DNA of 9,015 nt from Planctomycetaceae bacterium (GCA_002862265.1 PKCQ01000459.1:1-9015), one strand, 5' to 3'; counted from the stretch's first letter, positions 1 through 7,076 are shown. Notes: generated from the sequence alone by a model not told the origin. A program made the numbers and translations.

Positions 1-1167
1 GAGCCGAAAGTCTTGAGTCCGCACACTGACGCTTTTGTTCTTAATCGAAAAGAGATACCGCGTTTCGGGGACTTCTTTTTGCCCTAGTAGTGCTCCGTTG
101 AAGTTGTAACCATCGATCGGCTTGGGCATTAAGCCTTCGGATGAGGCACCGGCGAGTTGAGTGAGAGTGGGCAGCAAGTCGACGGCTCCGTGCACTTTAT
201 CAATCTTCCTCCCGCCTTGGAGCTTCGCGGGCCATCGTATATAGAAAGGCGAGCGCAAGCCACCCTCGTCGAGCAAGCCTTTGCGCCCTTTCATGCCGCC
301 ATTCCAACGATACGAATTGGGGCCGTTGTCGGAAAAGTAAACGACAATTGTATTCTCGCTGAGCAGTAACTCCTCGAGTTTCTTCAGCACTCGTCCCACG
401 TTGTAGTCGATGTTTTCGCAAAGAGCCAAGGCTGCTCGAGTCATCATGATGTCTTCTCGTTTAGGCTCACGATACTTCATTGCTAAATTGGCACCATCGA
501 ATTTCTTATAGAAGCGGTCGGGCACCATCATCGGTGAGTGTGGTGTGTTGAGCGGCAAATAACAGAAAAACGGTCTGCCTTGGTTTGTCTCAATGAATTC
601 GATCGCATGGTTCGTGAAGTCATCCACAATAAAGCCTTCGCCACGCACTCGCTTTCCGTTGTGATCTAGGGGCGGACTGAAGTAATGTCCCCAGTGCCCC
701 GAGGTAAAACCATAAAATTCATCGAAGCCGCGATCATTCGGGTGATACGGCGATTGCGTGCCATTGTGCCACTTGCCAAAACATCCAGTCGCATAGCCAT
801 TTTTTTGGAAGATGTCGGCGATGGTGGTTTCGTCAGGATTGAGCCGGCCTTCGCCGCGACTCACGCCACTGACTCCGGTGCGTGGATAGTAACGTCCGGT
901 CAAGAATTCGGCGCGAGTTGGTGCACAAACTTGACAGACATAAAAGTTCTCGAGCGTAACCCCATCACGAGCCAAGGAATCGATGTTCGGCGTCGCTAGA
1001 TTCGAGTTGCCGTTAACACTCAAGTCTCCCCAGCCTTGGTCGTCGGTCAAAATGACGATGACGTTTGGTTGGTTGGCCGAAGCAGATTGAGGCAGCAAAC
1101 CATTGAACAACAACAGAAGATTGACGAGACAGAGACGGGCAAGTCGCTCTTTAGAGGCAGATCGCAT
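1..1167 (-). CDS. Exported type I sulfatase, C-terminus cut by window edge
   Basis: This is a sulfatase of the alkaline-phosphatase-like superfamily that hydrolyses sulfate esters. The frame is open for 389 codons from an ATG at 1167 to the left edge, so the C-terminal part is missing. Residues 1-31 form a signal peptide: a basic start, a leucine-rich core and an S-A-S-A end. Metal-binding Asp-Asp lies at 42-43. The formylglycine motif CAPTR is at 81-85, with Cys81 the residue to be oxidised, and is followed by FLTG. The second signature GYATGCFGKWHNG is at 124-136, with Lys132 and His134. His210 (TPHSP), Asp280-Asn281 (SDNGPN) and Lys293 complete the expected active site. No clear Shine-Dalgarno precedes the ATG, but the signal peptide begins there. 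It lies 161 bases downstream of another sulfatase on the same strand, so co-transcription is possible. The family is certain; the substrate is unknown, although such enzymes usually act on algal or glycosaminoglycan-type polysaccharides. Confidence 0.95.
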   Translation of the reverse strand, partial: MRSASKERLARLCLVNLLLLFNGLLPQSASANQPNVIVILTDDQGWGDLSVNGNSNLATPNIDSLARDGVTLENFYVCQVCAPTRAEFLTGRYYPRTGVSGVSRGEGRLNPDETTIADIFQKNGYATGCFGKWHNGTQSPYHPNDRGFDEFYGFTSGHWGHYFSPPLDHNGKRVRGEGFIVDDFTNHAIEFIETNQGRPFFCYLPLNTPHSPMMVPDRFYKKFDGANLAMKYREPKREDIMMTRAALALCENIDYNVGRVLKKLEELLLSENTIVVYFSDNGPNSYRWNGGMKGRKGLLDEGGLRSPFYIRWPAKLQGGRKIDKVHGAVDLLPTLTQLAGASSEGLMPKPIDGYNFNGALLGQKEVPETRYLFSIKNKSVSVRTQDFRL

Positions 1168-1289
1168 GACTTCATTTCATTGGATAAAGAGGCAGCCTAT
1201 CGACCGCCGATCTGATGAAACTCGGACGATGATGGCGTAAGCTTAGGCAAGGCGAGTTCTCAGTAAGCACCCTCTGCGACCTACATAGG

Positions 1290-1312
1290 CTGGAAGCTTA
1301 TGCCGCTTCCAG
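1290..1312 (-). terminator. Hairpin between the two sulfatase genes
   Basis: A perfect 8-bp inverted repeat, CTGGAAGC and GCTTCCAG, encloses a 7-base loop. It starts 16 bases past the stop codon of the upstream sulfatase. No T-run follows on the minus strand, so it is not a canonical intrinsic terminator. It could attenuate transcription between the two genes, protect a 3' end, or stabilise the mRNA. The pairing is directly visible; the role is inferred. Confidence 0.4.
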
Positions 1313-1328
1313 TCGACAGCTCAGGAAG

Positions 1329-3086
1329 TCAATCGACCGTCAAAATCACTTGATGCGGGCCTTGGAACTTACCACCCAAATCGACGTTGACTGATATCGC
1401 AAATCTGCCAGATGGGAACTTCATCATTGCACTGTGCCCTCGCGCCTGGTTGGCCGCAACGTCGATCTGCAATTTTGCTTCACCGGCAATGACCGTGGCT
1501 TCTCCAGCCGGATGGTCGCCTTTGAAAATGAGCTCGACTGTGTAGGAACCGGGGTTGGGGGCCTCTACAAGCCAGAAGCCATTGGAGTCGCGGCCCCAAG
1601 GCTGTCCACTGGCGTGTCGCCAATCTTGGCGAGTGAGCACCGTCCGCTTCTCATGTTCTGTTCCTATCACGATACGTGGTGGAGCGTAATTGTCAGGTCG
1701 TTCTGAGCTGACCTCGTTGAACCATTTTAGGTAATCCTCTTTGAGCCGATTGAATACTTCGGGACGTTTGCTCGCAAGATTATTTTGTTGCCGTGGGTCT
1801 TTGGCCAAATCGTAGAGTTCGAGTTTGGCATCACCTTGGAAATACGCTTTCCCGAAACCGCTCGGGTGTACGAGTTTCCAGTTATCTTCGTGCAAAGCGA
1901 AATGATGGAGCTCTTGCGGCGCGTTGCCACGGTGGGACTGCAAAATGATTTGACGCGATGCCCATTTGGGTTCGTTATCAGTCAACAGCGTGAGGACACT
2001 CTTGCCATCGATCTTTACGTCTTGGGGAGCGTCAATGTCGCAAGCATCAAGAATTGTGGGCAGTAGATCGATATGGGCGCACAATGCACTGGAGATGTGT
2101 TCAGGTTTCACTTTGGCTGGCCAGTGAACCACGAGTGGCGAGCGAATACCCCCGTCGTCGACGTGTGACTTCATACCTCGCATGTCACCTACGTAACGCA
2201 TGGTGTTTGGGCCGTTGTCATTGAGGTAGATGACGATGGTATTGTCAGCGATGCCGAGGGACTCCAGCTTTTGCATCAACCTTCCGACGTTTTGGTCAAT
2301 ATTGGTGATCATCGCGGCAATTCGAGCCAGCTTGTCGGTTTCTGACTCAAGCCGCTGGGGATTGAATTTGTTAACCAAGATCGGTGAGAAATCAGCCTTG
2401 AGATACTCTTGGTAGAGTTCTTCAGGTACGTCGTGAAAAGGGCCGTGCGGAGCGTTGGTCGCAATGTAGGTGAAGAAGTTTTCTTTCTCCTCCGTCGCTT
2501 TAGAAATGAAATCCATCGCGGCATCGAAGTAAATGTCCGTACAATATCCTTGCATCGGAGTTTCGACGCCGTTCTTTAGCAAGGTTGGGTTGGTGTATTT
2601 CCCTTCGGCGCCGACCGTGTCGGAAGGTTGCCCGATTCCGCCACCTCGGTGCACCAGTGAATCTTGAAAACCTTGATCTATAGGACGCATCGGATAACTG
2701 TCGCCCAAGTGCCACTTACCGTAAATGCCGGTCCTGTATCTTGCGTCTGCAAGAAGCTCAGCGATAGTCACTTCCGCTGGATCCATCATAGCTCTGCCGA
2801 CGTAGGTGTCGATGCAACGCGTTCGATAGTTATAGCGGCCTGTCATCAAGCAAGCTCGGGTCGGAGCGCATACTGGGCTCACATAGAAACGACTGAGTAA
2901 AGCCCCACCAGCTCGCACTTTATCCAACTCTGGAGTTCGGATCACCTCGTTGCCCATGAAGCCATAGTCCCCGGCCCCTTGATCGTCACTCATGATCACG
3001 ATCACGTTCGGGCGATCTGCTGCCGTTGTCAGCGTGCTGCCAACAATTACAAGAAAAGCTGCAAGCAGCAAGGAAACGCGTTTCAT
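1329..3086 (-). CDS. Exported type I sulfatase with C-terminal beta-rich extension
   Basis: This is a complete arylsulfatase-like enzyme of 585 residues. I prefer the ATG at 3086 to the in-frame TTG at 3092, because GGTAGG sits about six bases before the ATG. A signal peptide covers residues 1-23, ending T-T-A-A. Active-site features appear in the usual order: Asp34-Asp35, the formylglycine motif CAPTR at 73-77 (Cys73), GKWHLG with Lys124 and His126, His214 in APHGPF, Asp290-Asn291 in NDNGPN, and Lys306. After the sulfatase C-terminal subdomain (LYDLAKDPRQQNNL and nearby), about 110 residues from roughly 473 onward look like a separate beta-rich module (DWRHASGQPWG, GSYTVELIFKGDHPAG). Activity should need a formylglycine-generating enzyme, which is not in the window. 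It differs clearly from the neighbouring sulfatase outside the motifs, so it is not a recent duplicate. The sulfated substrate is unknown. Confidence 0.95.
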   Translation of the reverse strand: MKRVSLLLAAFLVIVGSTLTTAADRPNVIVIMSDDQGAGDYGFMGNEVIRTPELDKVRAGGALLSRFYVSPVCAPTRACLMTGRYNYRTRCIDTYVGRAMMDPAEVTIAELLADARYRTGIYGKWHLGDSYPMRPIDQGFQDSLVHRGGGIGQPSDTVGAEGKYTNPTLLKNGVETPMQGYCTDIYFDAAMDFISKATEEKENFFTYIATNAPHGPFHDVPEELYQEYLKADFSPILVNKFNPQRLESETDKLARIAAMITNIDQNVGRLMQKLESLGIADNTIVIYLNDNGPNTMRYVGDMRGMKSHVDDGGIRSPLVVHWPAKVKPEHISSALCAHIDLLPTILDACDIDAPQDVKIDGKSVLTLLTDNEPKWASRQIILQSHRGNAPQELHHFALHEDNWKLVHPSGFGKAYFQGDAKLELYDLAKDPRQQNNLASKRPEVFNRLKEDYLKWFNEVSSERPDNYAPPRIVIGTEHEKRTVLTRQDWRHASGQPWGRDSNGFWLVEAPNPGSYTVELIFKGDHPAGEATVIAGEAKLQIDVAANQARGHSAMMKFPSGRFAISVNVDLGGKFQGPHQVILTVD

Positions 3087-3656
3087 ATTCAACCTACCGC
3101 AGTCTTAATTTGCCTGGCACCAAATCTTCAAATGTTGCAGGGGCAATACCCTGATCACAGTCTAACACGATCGCTTAGCCTGTGAGTATCTTCTCGTTTT
3201 CGGATCCGCTCGTTCATGCCCCCACCTCTTGCTCCCCACGCTCGTTCTCTCGCTTTAATCGCCATAATGAAAATAGAGACAACAAGTAAATGCCAATGTA
3301 AAACAGGACTGAGAATGTCGCCAATCCTGCAACGCGAACAGTGAAATCTGCGAACGCTTCCGGTGAGAAGAATTGACTTACGAGAACAGACTGCACTTTG
3401 GTGAAAGTTTCTTTGGGCCGAGCCACATAGGAATTGGGTATTCAGACGAGTCCCCGCGAGGCAAGAGGCGATGAAGCAACGCCGATAATCGTAATTGGGG
3501 CCTTCTACCGCGTGCGGGCACATTGTTCTTCACACGTGCAAGCAAAAGTACTCGGAATCGTAGAAGAAGGGAATTCCGGTGAATCTATGAGCAGAAAAAG
3601 GTGTGCGTCGCCGGAACGAATGAACTTTGACGCATCCCACAAAAAGCAGAGGAACG
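3087..3656. other. Largely non-coding stretch between sulfatase and cyclase
   Basis: This 570-base stretch lies upstream of the sulfatase and downstream of the cyclase. Its only plausible coding content is the minus-strand membrane ORF at 3214-3426, listed separately. The part nearest the sulfatase start (3087-3213) should hold its promoter; TTGAAG near 3140 could be part of a -35 box, but no convincing -10 partner is evident. The part at 3427-3656 shows no reading frame with protein-like character and no clear terminator for the cyclase. A TTCCGG/CCGGAA pair (3574-3579 and 3611-3616) is separated by 31 bases, too far apart to count as a strong hairpin. Confidence 0.4.
3214..3426 (-). CDS. 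Possible small single-pass membrane protein
   Basis: I do not recognise this 70-codon frame. It runs from GTG at 3426 to TGA at 3214. It has a polar, helix-forming N-terminal half (RPKETFTKVQ, FFSPEAFADF), one hydrophobic segment of about 20 residues (around 33-53, with VLFYIGIYLLSLFSLW), and then a highly charged tail (RLKRENERGEQE). The basic cluster right after the hydrophobic stretch suggests a cytoplasmic C-terminus. The alternating layout and ordinary codons look more protein-like than the overlapping frame on the same strand. Against it, the start is GTG with no Shine-Dalgarno, an in-frame TGA lies only a few codons upstream, and an ATG at 3428 is out of frame. It may therefore be the remnant of a longer gene. 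Confidence 0.4.
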   Translation of the reverse strand: MARPKETFTKVQSVLVSQFFSPEAFADFTVRVAGLATFSVLFYIGIYLLSLFSLWRLKRENERGEQEVGA

Positions 3657-4607
3657 CTATGAGACGCAAAGGGCAGTTTGATCGCGGCCGGATTCTTTGC
3701 ATTGGTAGAGCATTTTATCGGCGGCTGACAGAAGCTGTCTAGGGCTAGAATTCGAGGCAGCTATGGCGATGCCGATGCTGGTGGTAATTCTCTCTTGCAA
3801 GGATTCGGAAGAACTGATTCTTATGCGAAGCATCTCGAACCGTTCATGAACGGCGACTTTGGCTGTGGCTAAATCCGGGTACTGCCCCAGCGGAATTAGT
3901 ATCCCAAATTCGTCCCCGCCTAACCGACCGATGCAAATCGCTTCGGCAAATGTCTCTTTCATGGCCGAGGAAACAATCTGGATCGCTTGGTCACCAACGG
4001 GATGCCCATACATGTCGTTCCAGCCCTTAAATCGATCGATGTCCAGAATCGCTAGACAGAGTGGTTGACCAAGGTGGTTTTCCAACTTGTTTTGAAACTC
4101 GCGACGGTTTGCTAGGCCGGTAAGGCAGTCTGAGGTGGCTTGCCGGGTCAATTCCATTTCTCGTTGCTTGCGAGCGTCGGAGTCCCTAATCACTGCGAAA
4201 CCCCACCTCTGCCCATTCACCTCCAAAGGGCTGAGGAATAGTTCGACCCAGATTTCAGATCCATCTTTCCTGGTGCGTTCAATTTCGCGCATTTTGCTAA
4301 GTGCGGCAAAATCTCCGGATTCTTGATATTCCTCGATTATTTGTCGCTCTTCTGATTGGTAGCGGGCCGGAATCAGGAGTTCGATCAAATCGATCCCTAA
4401 GGTTGATTCTGACTCATGGCCAAACATGAGTGTGGCGGCAGCATTCCAGAAGTGAATTTTTGCTTCAGGATCGAAGATAACCACTGCATCGTGCGACTTT
4501 TCTACGATCTGACGAAAATAGCTCGCCGCCCCCTCCAAACCCTTTTTCAAAGCTGAGGAGCAAGCAGCGGAGTTTTGATTGTGCAGGTGTTTTCCTGGGG
4601 AGTTCAT
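3657..4607 (-). CDS. PAS-GGDEF diguanylate cyclase
   Basis: This is a 316-residue signalling enzyme predicted to make cyclic di-GMP from two GTP. A PAS sensor domain spans about residues 29-150 (SHDAVVIFDPEAKIHFWNAA through ERTRKDGSEIWVEL and the PAC-like end). The GGDEF domain spans about 151-316. It begins with DCLTGLANRREF, carries the metal-binding strand LDIDRF (Asp189) and the GTP-binding FKGWND...GH..GD region, and has an intact GGDEF active loop at 230-234. The conserved TSIGIA and ADKMLYQCKESGRD segments close the domain. No signal peptide or membrane segment is seen, so it should be cytoplasmic, with the PAS domain sensing an internal or diffusible cue. The usual inhibitory RxxD site upstream of GGDEF is missing (AEAI at 221-224). 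The ATG at 4607 lacks a strong ribosome-binding site. It is divergent from the HTH gene at 4918. The family call is firm; the signal is unknown. Confidence 0.95.
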   Translation of the reverse strand: MNSPGKHLHNQNSAACSSALKKGLEGAASYFRQIVEKSHDAVVIFDPEAKIHFWNAAATLMFGHESESTLGIDLIELLIPARYQSEERQIIEEYQESGDFAALSKMREIERTRKDGSEIWVELFLSPLEVNGQRWGFAVIRDSDARKQREMELTRQATSDCLTGLANRREFQNKLENHLGQPLCLAILDIDRFKGWNDMYGHPVGDQAIQIVSSAMKETFAEAICIGRLGGDEFGILIPLGQYPDLATAKVAVHERFEMLRIRISSSESLQERITTSIGIAIAASNSSPRQLLSAADKMLYQCKESGRDQTALCVS

Positions 4608-4917
4608 ACCAACTTTGGCGTGAGTTGCATTTATTTAGTCTCGGATGGGACCGTTACTACGTGGTATCTGCTGGGGACTTGACCCAACGAGGAATTCTTT
4701 TTGAATTTCGATTTTTGCTGGGTACTTCATCCCTCAAAGAACAACTTAATTATTCGGCTAGCGGGATTCAATGGCCTGCAGAATCGTCAAGAAAGTTGCC
4801 TTGAATTCCGGGAACCTTGCGATGTCGCGGCGTTCCAAAGCCTTCGATGATTGCGTGTGCGTCCGCGATCAACTCTTTCAGCGGTGAAAAGAGATCTCGA
4901 CGCATGGAGAAAACGAC
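4608..4917. promoter_or_regulatory. Divergent intergenic region, cyclase / HTH gene
   Basis: This 310-base region must carry the start signals for the minus-strand cyclase and the plus-strand HTH gene. One weak sigma70-like candidate on the plus strand is TTGACC (4679-4684) and TGAATT (4702-4707) with a 17-base spacer; the -35 is good and the -10 poor. AT-rich sequence (TAAATAAA-type) lies close to the cyclase start on the minus strand. GGAG at 4906-4909 region, eight bases before the ATG at 4918, is a good ribosome-binding site for the HTH gene. The right half (4758-4905) also contains a minus-strand protein-like stretch split between two frames, described in the findings. No tRNA or obvious small RNA was seen. 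Confidence 0.45.
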
Positions 4918-5739
4918 ATGCCATCCGTCCCAATGACGAATGATAGAGACTATTCCAGCATTCCAATTATTGGCTGCAACGAGCCTTCACTGAAGCCGGA
5001 AGAGGTCTTGACTTCGGCTGCAGGGAAGAATTCACGGCAACCCAAGTCACCTCAGGACGATATCGTGCCAGCTTCTCCCGTCATTGCGGGTGAACAAGTT
5101 TCCAAATCGGAACAAAGTTTCGGAGGCGTATCCGAGTCGGCAGATTTGGGTTTCCCTCCTGAGCTCAAAGTCGCAGCTTTTGCGGATTGTCATGACGAAA
5201 CTCCATCGCCGAAGCAAGCAGCTCATCAACACGCTCCGTTGCCAAGTGAGACTGGTCCTGAGCATGTCGCGATTGAAAGCCAGCACTCAGCATCTTTCCA
5301 TCGCATTGCTGAAGTGCGTGAACAGCAAGGAGTTAGTATTCGCAGTATGGCTCGGCGAATGGGCATCGACGCAAAGACTTATCGGTCGCTAGAAGATCCG
5401 ATACGCGATCTAACCTTGAGCGAGCTGTCTGCAATTCAGCAGGCTCTGGATGTGCCCATCGGGGATTTGCTCGTCGAATGCGAAGGATTTTCGCAGCCTG
5501 TCGAACAGCGTGCCAAGATGGTAAAGGCAATGAAGACCGCTGTCGCCATTCGAGAGACTAACTCTAGCCCTCGTGTTGAGCGCATGGCAGAAATGCTTTG
5601 CGAGCAGTTGTGCGACATGATGCCCGAATTGAAGGACGTCAGTGGATGGCCTCAATTTAGCGCCCGTCGCGGTGCCAATGCTCTGGGCAAGGCACTCGCC
5701 CAACAAATCGATATGTCTGCCATCAGCTCGGACTTCTAG
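4918..5739 (+). CDS. XRE-family helix-turn-helix protein with long disordered N-terminus
   Basis: This 273-residue protein is probably a DNA-binding regulator. Residues 1 to about 125 are rich in Ser, Pro, Glu, Gln and Lys with no recognisable fold. Residues about 127-186 match a Cro/C1 (XRE) helix-turn-helix: IAEVREQQGVSIRSMARRMG, then DAKTYRSLED and LSAIQQALDVPIGDLL. The remaining 85 residues look helical (AKMVKAMKTAVAIRE, RMAEMLCEQLCDMMPELKDV) and may form a dimer or partner surface. The ATG at 4918 is supported by GGAG eight bases upstream and by an in-frame stop at 4885. A second Met at residue 6 is possible. From memory, this HTH-plus-helical-tail layout, including the MPELKDVS-W segment, resembles a planctomycete protein family of unknown role; that is recollection, not a search result. 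Operator sites and target genes cannot be read here. It stands alone on its strand. Confidence 0.85.
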   Translation: MPSVPMTNDRDYSSIPIIGCNEPSLKPEEVLTSAAGKNSRQPKSPQDDIVPASPVIAGEQVSKSEQSFGGVSESADLGFPPELKVAAFADCHDETPSPKQAAHQHAPLPSETGPEHVAIESQHSASFHRIAEVREQQGVSIRSMARRMGIDAKTYRSLEDPIRDLTLSELSAIQQALDVPIGDLLVECEGFSQPVEQRAKMVKAMKTAVAIRETNSSPRVERMAEMLCEQLCDMMPELKDVSGWPQFSARRGANALGKALAQQIDMSAISSDF

Positions 5740-5742
5740 AAT

Positions 5743-5773
5743 TGCCGATGTCTGGCAGTTCAAGCAATTGAAC
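5743..5773 (+). terminator. Two abutting small hairpins after the HTH gene
   Basis: Immediately after the stop codon at 5739, TGCC and GGCA (5743-5757) form a 4-bp stem with a 7-base loop. GTTCAA-GCAA-TTGAAC (5758-5773) follows directly and forms a perfect 6-bp stem closed by a GNRA-type tetraloop. The stems are short and no T-run follows, so this may be a 3'-end structure or a weak terminator. The pairing is directly visible; the role is inferred. Confidence 0.3.
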
Positions 5774-5999
5774 CACCATGCTGCATCAGAGACCGTTCCC
5801 ACATGAACTGAACAACATGTTAGTCCTTGCGCAGCGGGTTCCCTTCTGCTCTACAATCCACTCGTTGACTCCTAAGTGTGTTTATGAAGCCCTTCCTTTG
5901 AGCTGACCCCTAGATTCGGGATCTTTCGCACCGGCACAGAAGCGAAGCTACAATGATGGCTTCACTGGTGCCTTTGGAAACTTGTGTGAGAGAAGTGGT
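5774..5999 (+). promoter_or_regulatory. Upstream region of the secreted PGBD gene
   Basis: This region contains two good -10-like TACAAT boxes, at 5852-5857 and 5949-5954. The nearest -35 candidates (TTGCGC at 5827, TTCGCA at 5925) are weak or slightly too far away (19 and 18 bases). The second box would put the transcript start about 40 bases before the ATG at 6000. A purine-rich GAGAGAAG lies just upstream of that ATG and could serve as a ribosome-binding site. No coding frame of note was found. Confidence 0.25.
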
Positions 6000-7052
6000 A
6001 TGAGTCGCTGTTTAGCCACGCAAATTGCAGGCTTTTTACTCGTCTTAAGTCCGTTCACCTCCGCCAAAGGACAGATCCAACAATCGGTTGGCAAGGGTGG
6101 AGTCAATTGCGCAGCTGACGTCCGTCTTGTCCAGAAATGGTTGAATCAAGTCTCTGACCTCTCTGGCGGTCCGGAAAAGCCACTTGCAGAGGATGGCAAA
6201 ATTGGAACGAAAACAATCGCTGCGATTTCCCGATTTCAAAACAATCAATTGGGATTTTCAGATGGCCGGATCGACCCTGGGCAGCATAGTGAACTGCGTT
6301 TAATGCGGCTGAATGGCATTCATGAAGTACTTGGCAATGCCGATTCACCGGTAGAAAAGAAGCTGGCCGAGTTTACCAGTGAATTCTCGGTCATCATGGT
6401 TTCGCTGGACGGAAAATTGGTTGCGCTGCGTCCTCCTTACCACATCAACGCTGGAAAACGAAAAACGCAAGCGGAAGAGAACCGCGTTGCGGCTCCTGCA
6501 GTGCAGAGGCTGATAAGAAATACTCTTTTTTCGAACGAGGAGGCAGCGGTTGGCAAGGCGAAGCCGAGACAGATTCAACGCTTTCTGCAAGCGGCACTTG
6601 ATGCAGGTCTCATAAAATCCCAAACGCCAGATGGCATGCGAGGCTTTCTGGCCAAGTATGGCATCAGCACCGACTGCTCGGGATTGGCTTCGCGAGCTTG
6701 CAATATGCTCAATCCGATTGATCCGCTCGATGTGGTGAACAAAGCGAACACTACATTCTTGGCGACGCTCCGGCGTGTGCGATCGCCCGTCCATCTGAGT
6801 GCTGGTGACTTGATGGTCAAAGGCGGATCACACGTTCGGCTGATCACAGACGTGGATCGGACGAAGTCCAGCATTGAATTTACGACTCTTGAATCTACGG
6901 CAAGCGAGATTTTGCCAAACGGAAATGGAATCGGCGAACGTCGCTGGCGATTTCTTAGCGAGAGTAGTTTCTCAGGATTGCAATTGAAACGCGGCGGAAA
7001 GTTTGTCGATGCGTCTGAATCCGACACTGCATATATTTACACCCGAAAGTGA
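6000..7052 (+). CDS. Secreted protein: peptidoglycan-binding domain plus NlpC/P60-like region
   Basis: This 350-residue protein is exported and probably acts on or binds the cell wall. I use the ATG at 6000 because the signal peptide (residues 1 to about 24, FLLVLSPFTSAKG) begins there; an in-frame TTG at 5982 is less likely. Residues about 30-103 form a PGBD-type repeat (GVNCAADVRLVQKWLN, LAEDGKIGTKTIAAISRFQ), usually a peptidoglycan-binding module. A linker of over 100 residues without a recognised domain follows. The C-terminal part has the NlpC/P60-like pattern: TDCSG with Cys226 as candidate nucleophile, AGDLMVKGG, then GSHVRLITDVD with His278 as candidate base. A third catalytic residue is not obvious; Glu or Thr in TTLEST is possible. 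It may therefore be an amidase or endopeptidase, or an inactive relative. The gene is monocistronic by position and converges on the DUF1552 gene. Confidence 0.75.
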   Translation: MSRCLATQIAGFLLVLSPFTSAKGQIQQSVGKGGVNCAADVRLVQKWLNQVSDLSGGPEKPLAEDGKIGTKTIAAISRFQNNQLGFSDGRIDPGQHSELRLMRLNGIHEVLGNADSPVEKKLAEFTSEFSVIMVSLDGKLVALRPPYHINAGKRKTQAEENRVAAPAVQRLIRNTLFSNEEAAVGKAKPRQIQRFLQAALDAGLIKSQTPDGMRGFLAKYGISTDCSGLASRACNMLNPIDPLDVVNKANTTFLATLRRVRSPVHLSAGDLMVKGGSHVRLITDVDRTKSSIEFTTLESTASEILPNGNGIGERRWRFLSESSFSGLQLKRGGKFVDASESDTAYIYTRK

Positions 7053-7059
7053 AGTGACT

Positions 7060-7076
7060 CATCGGTAAAACTGATG
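7060..7076 (+). terminator. Short hairpin after the PGBD gene
   Basis: CATCGGT and ACTGATG, eight bases after the stop codon, pair over 7 bp with one G-U wobble and an AAA loop. The sequence after it (TCAACGCTTT) is not a proper T-run. It lies in the 121-base gap between two convergent genes, where a terminator is expected, but the stem is short. Confidence 0.3.

Noticed and set aside
1..1167. Short frames within the left-edge sulfatase region, such as 157-369 plus and 685-999 plus
   Set aside because: The minus-strand sulfatase frame is open across the whole stretch with all catalytic motifs, so these are shadows.
3155..3523. 122-codon minus-strand frame overlapping the small membrane ORF
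   Set aside because: Rich in Cys, His and Arg with no domain-like pattern. The other frame (3214-3426) has the more protein-like layout.
3434..3742. 102-codon plus-strand frame
   Set aside because: Its 3' part is antisense to the end of the cyclase gene and its composition is Arg/Lys-rich and patternless.
5410..5802. 130-codon minus-strand frame
   Set aside because: Antisense shadow of the HTH gene; the plus-strand product has a clear XRE domain.
6345..7027. Two minus-strand frames of about 150 codons opposite the secreted protein gene
   Set aside because: Both lie antisense to a gene with a signal peptide and recognisable domains, and neither shows motifs.
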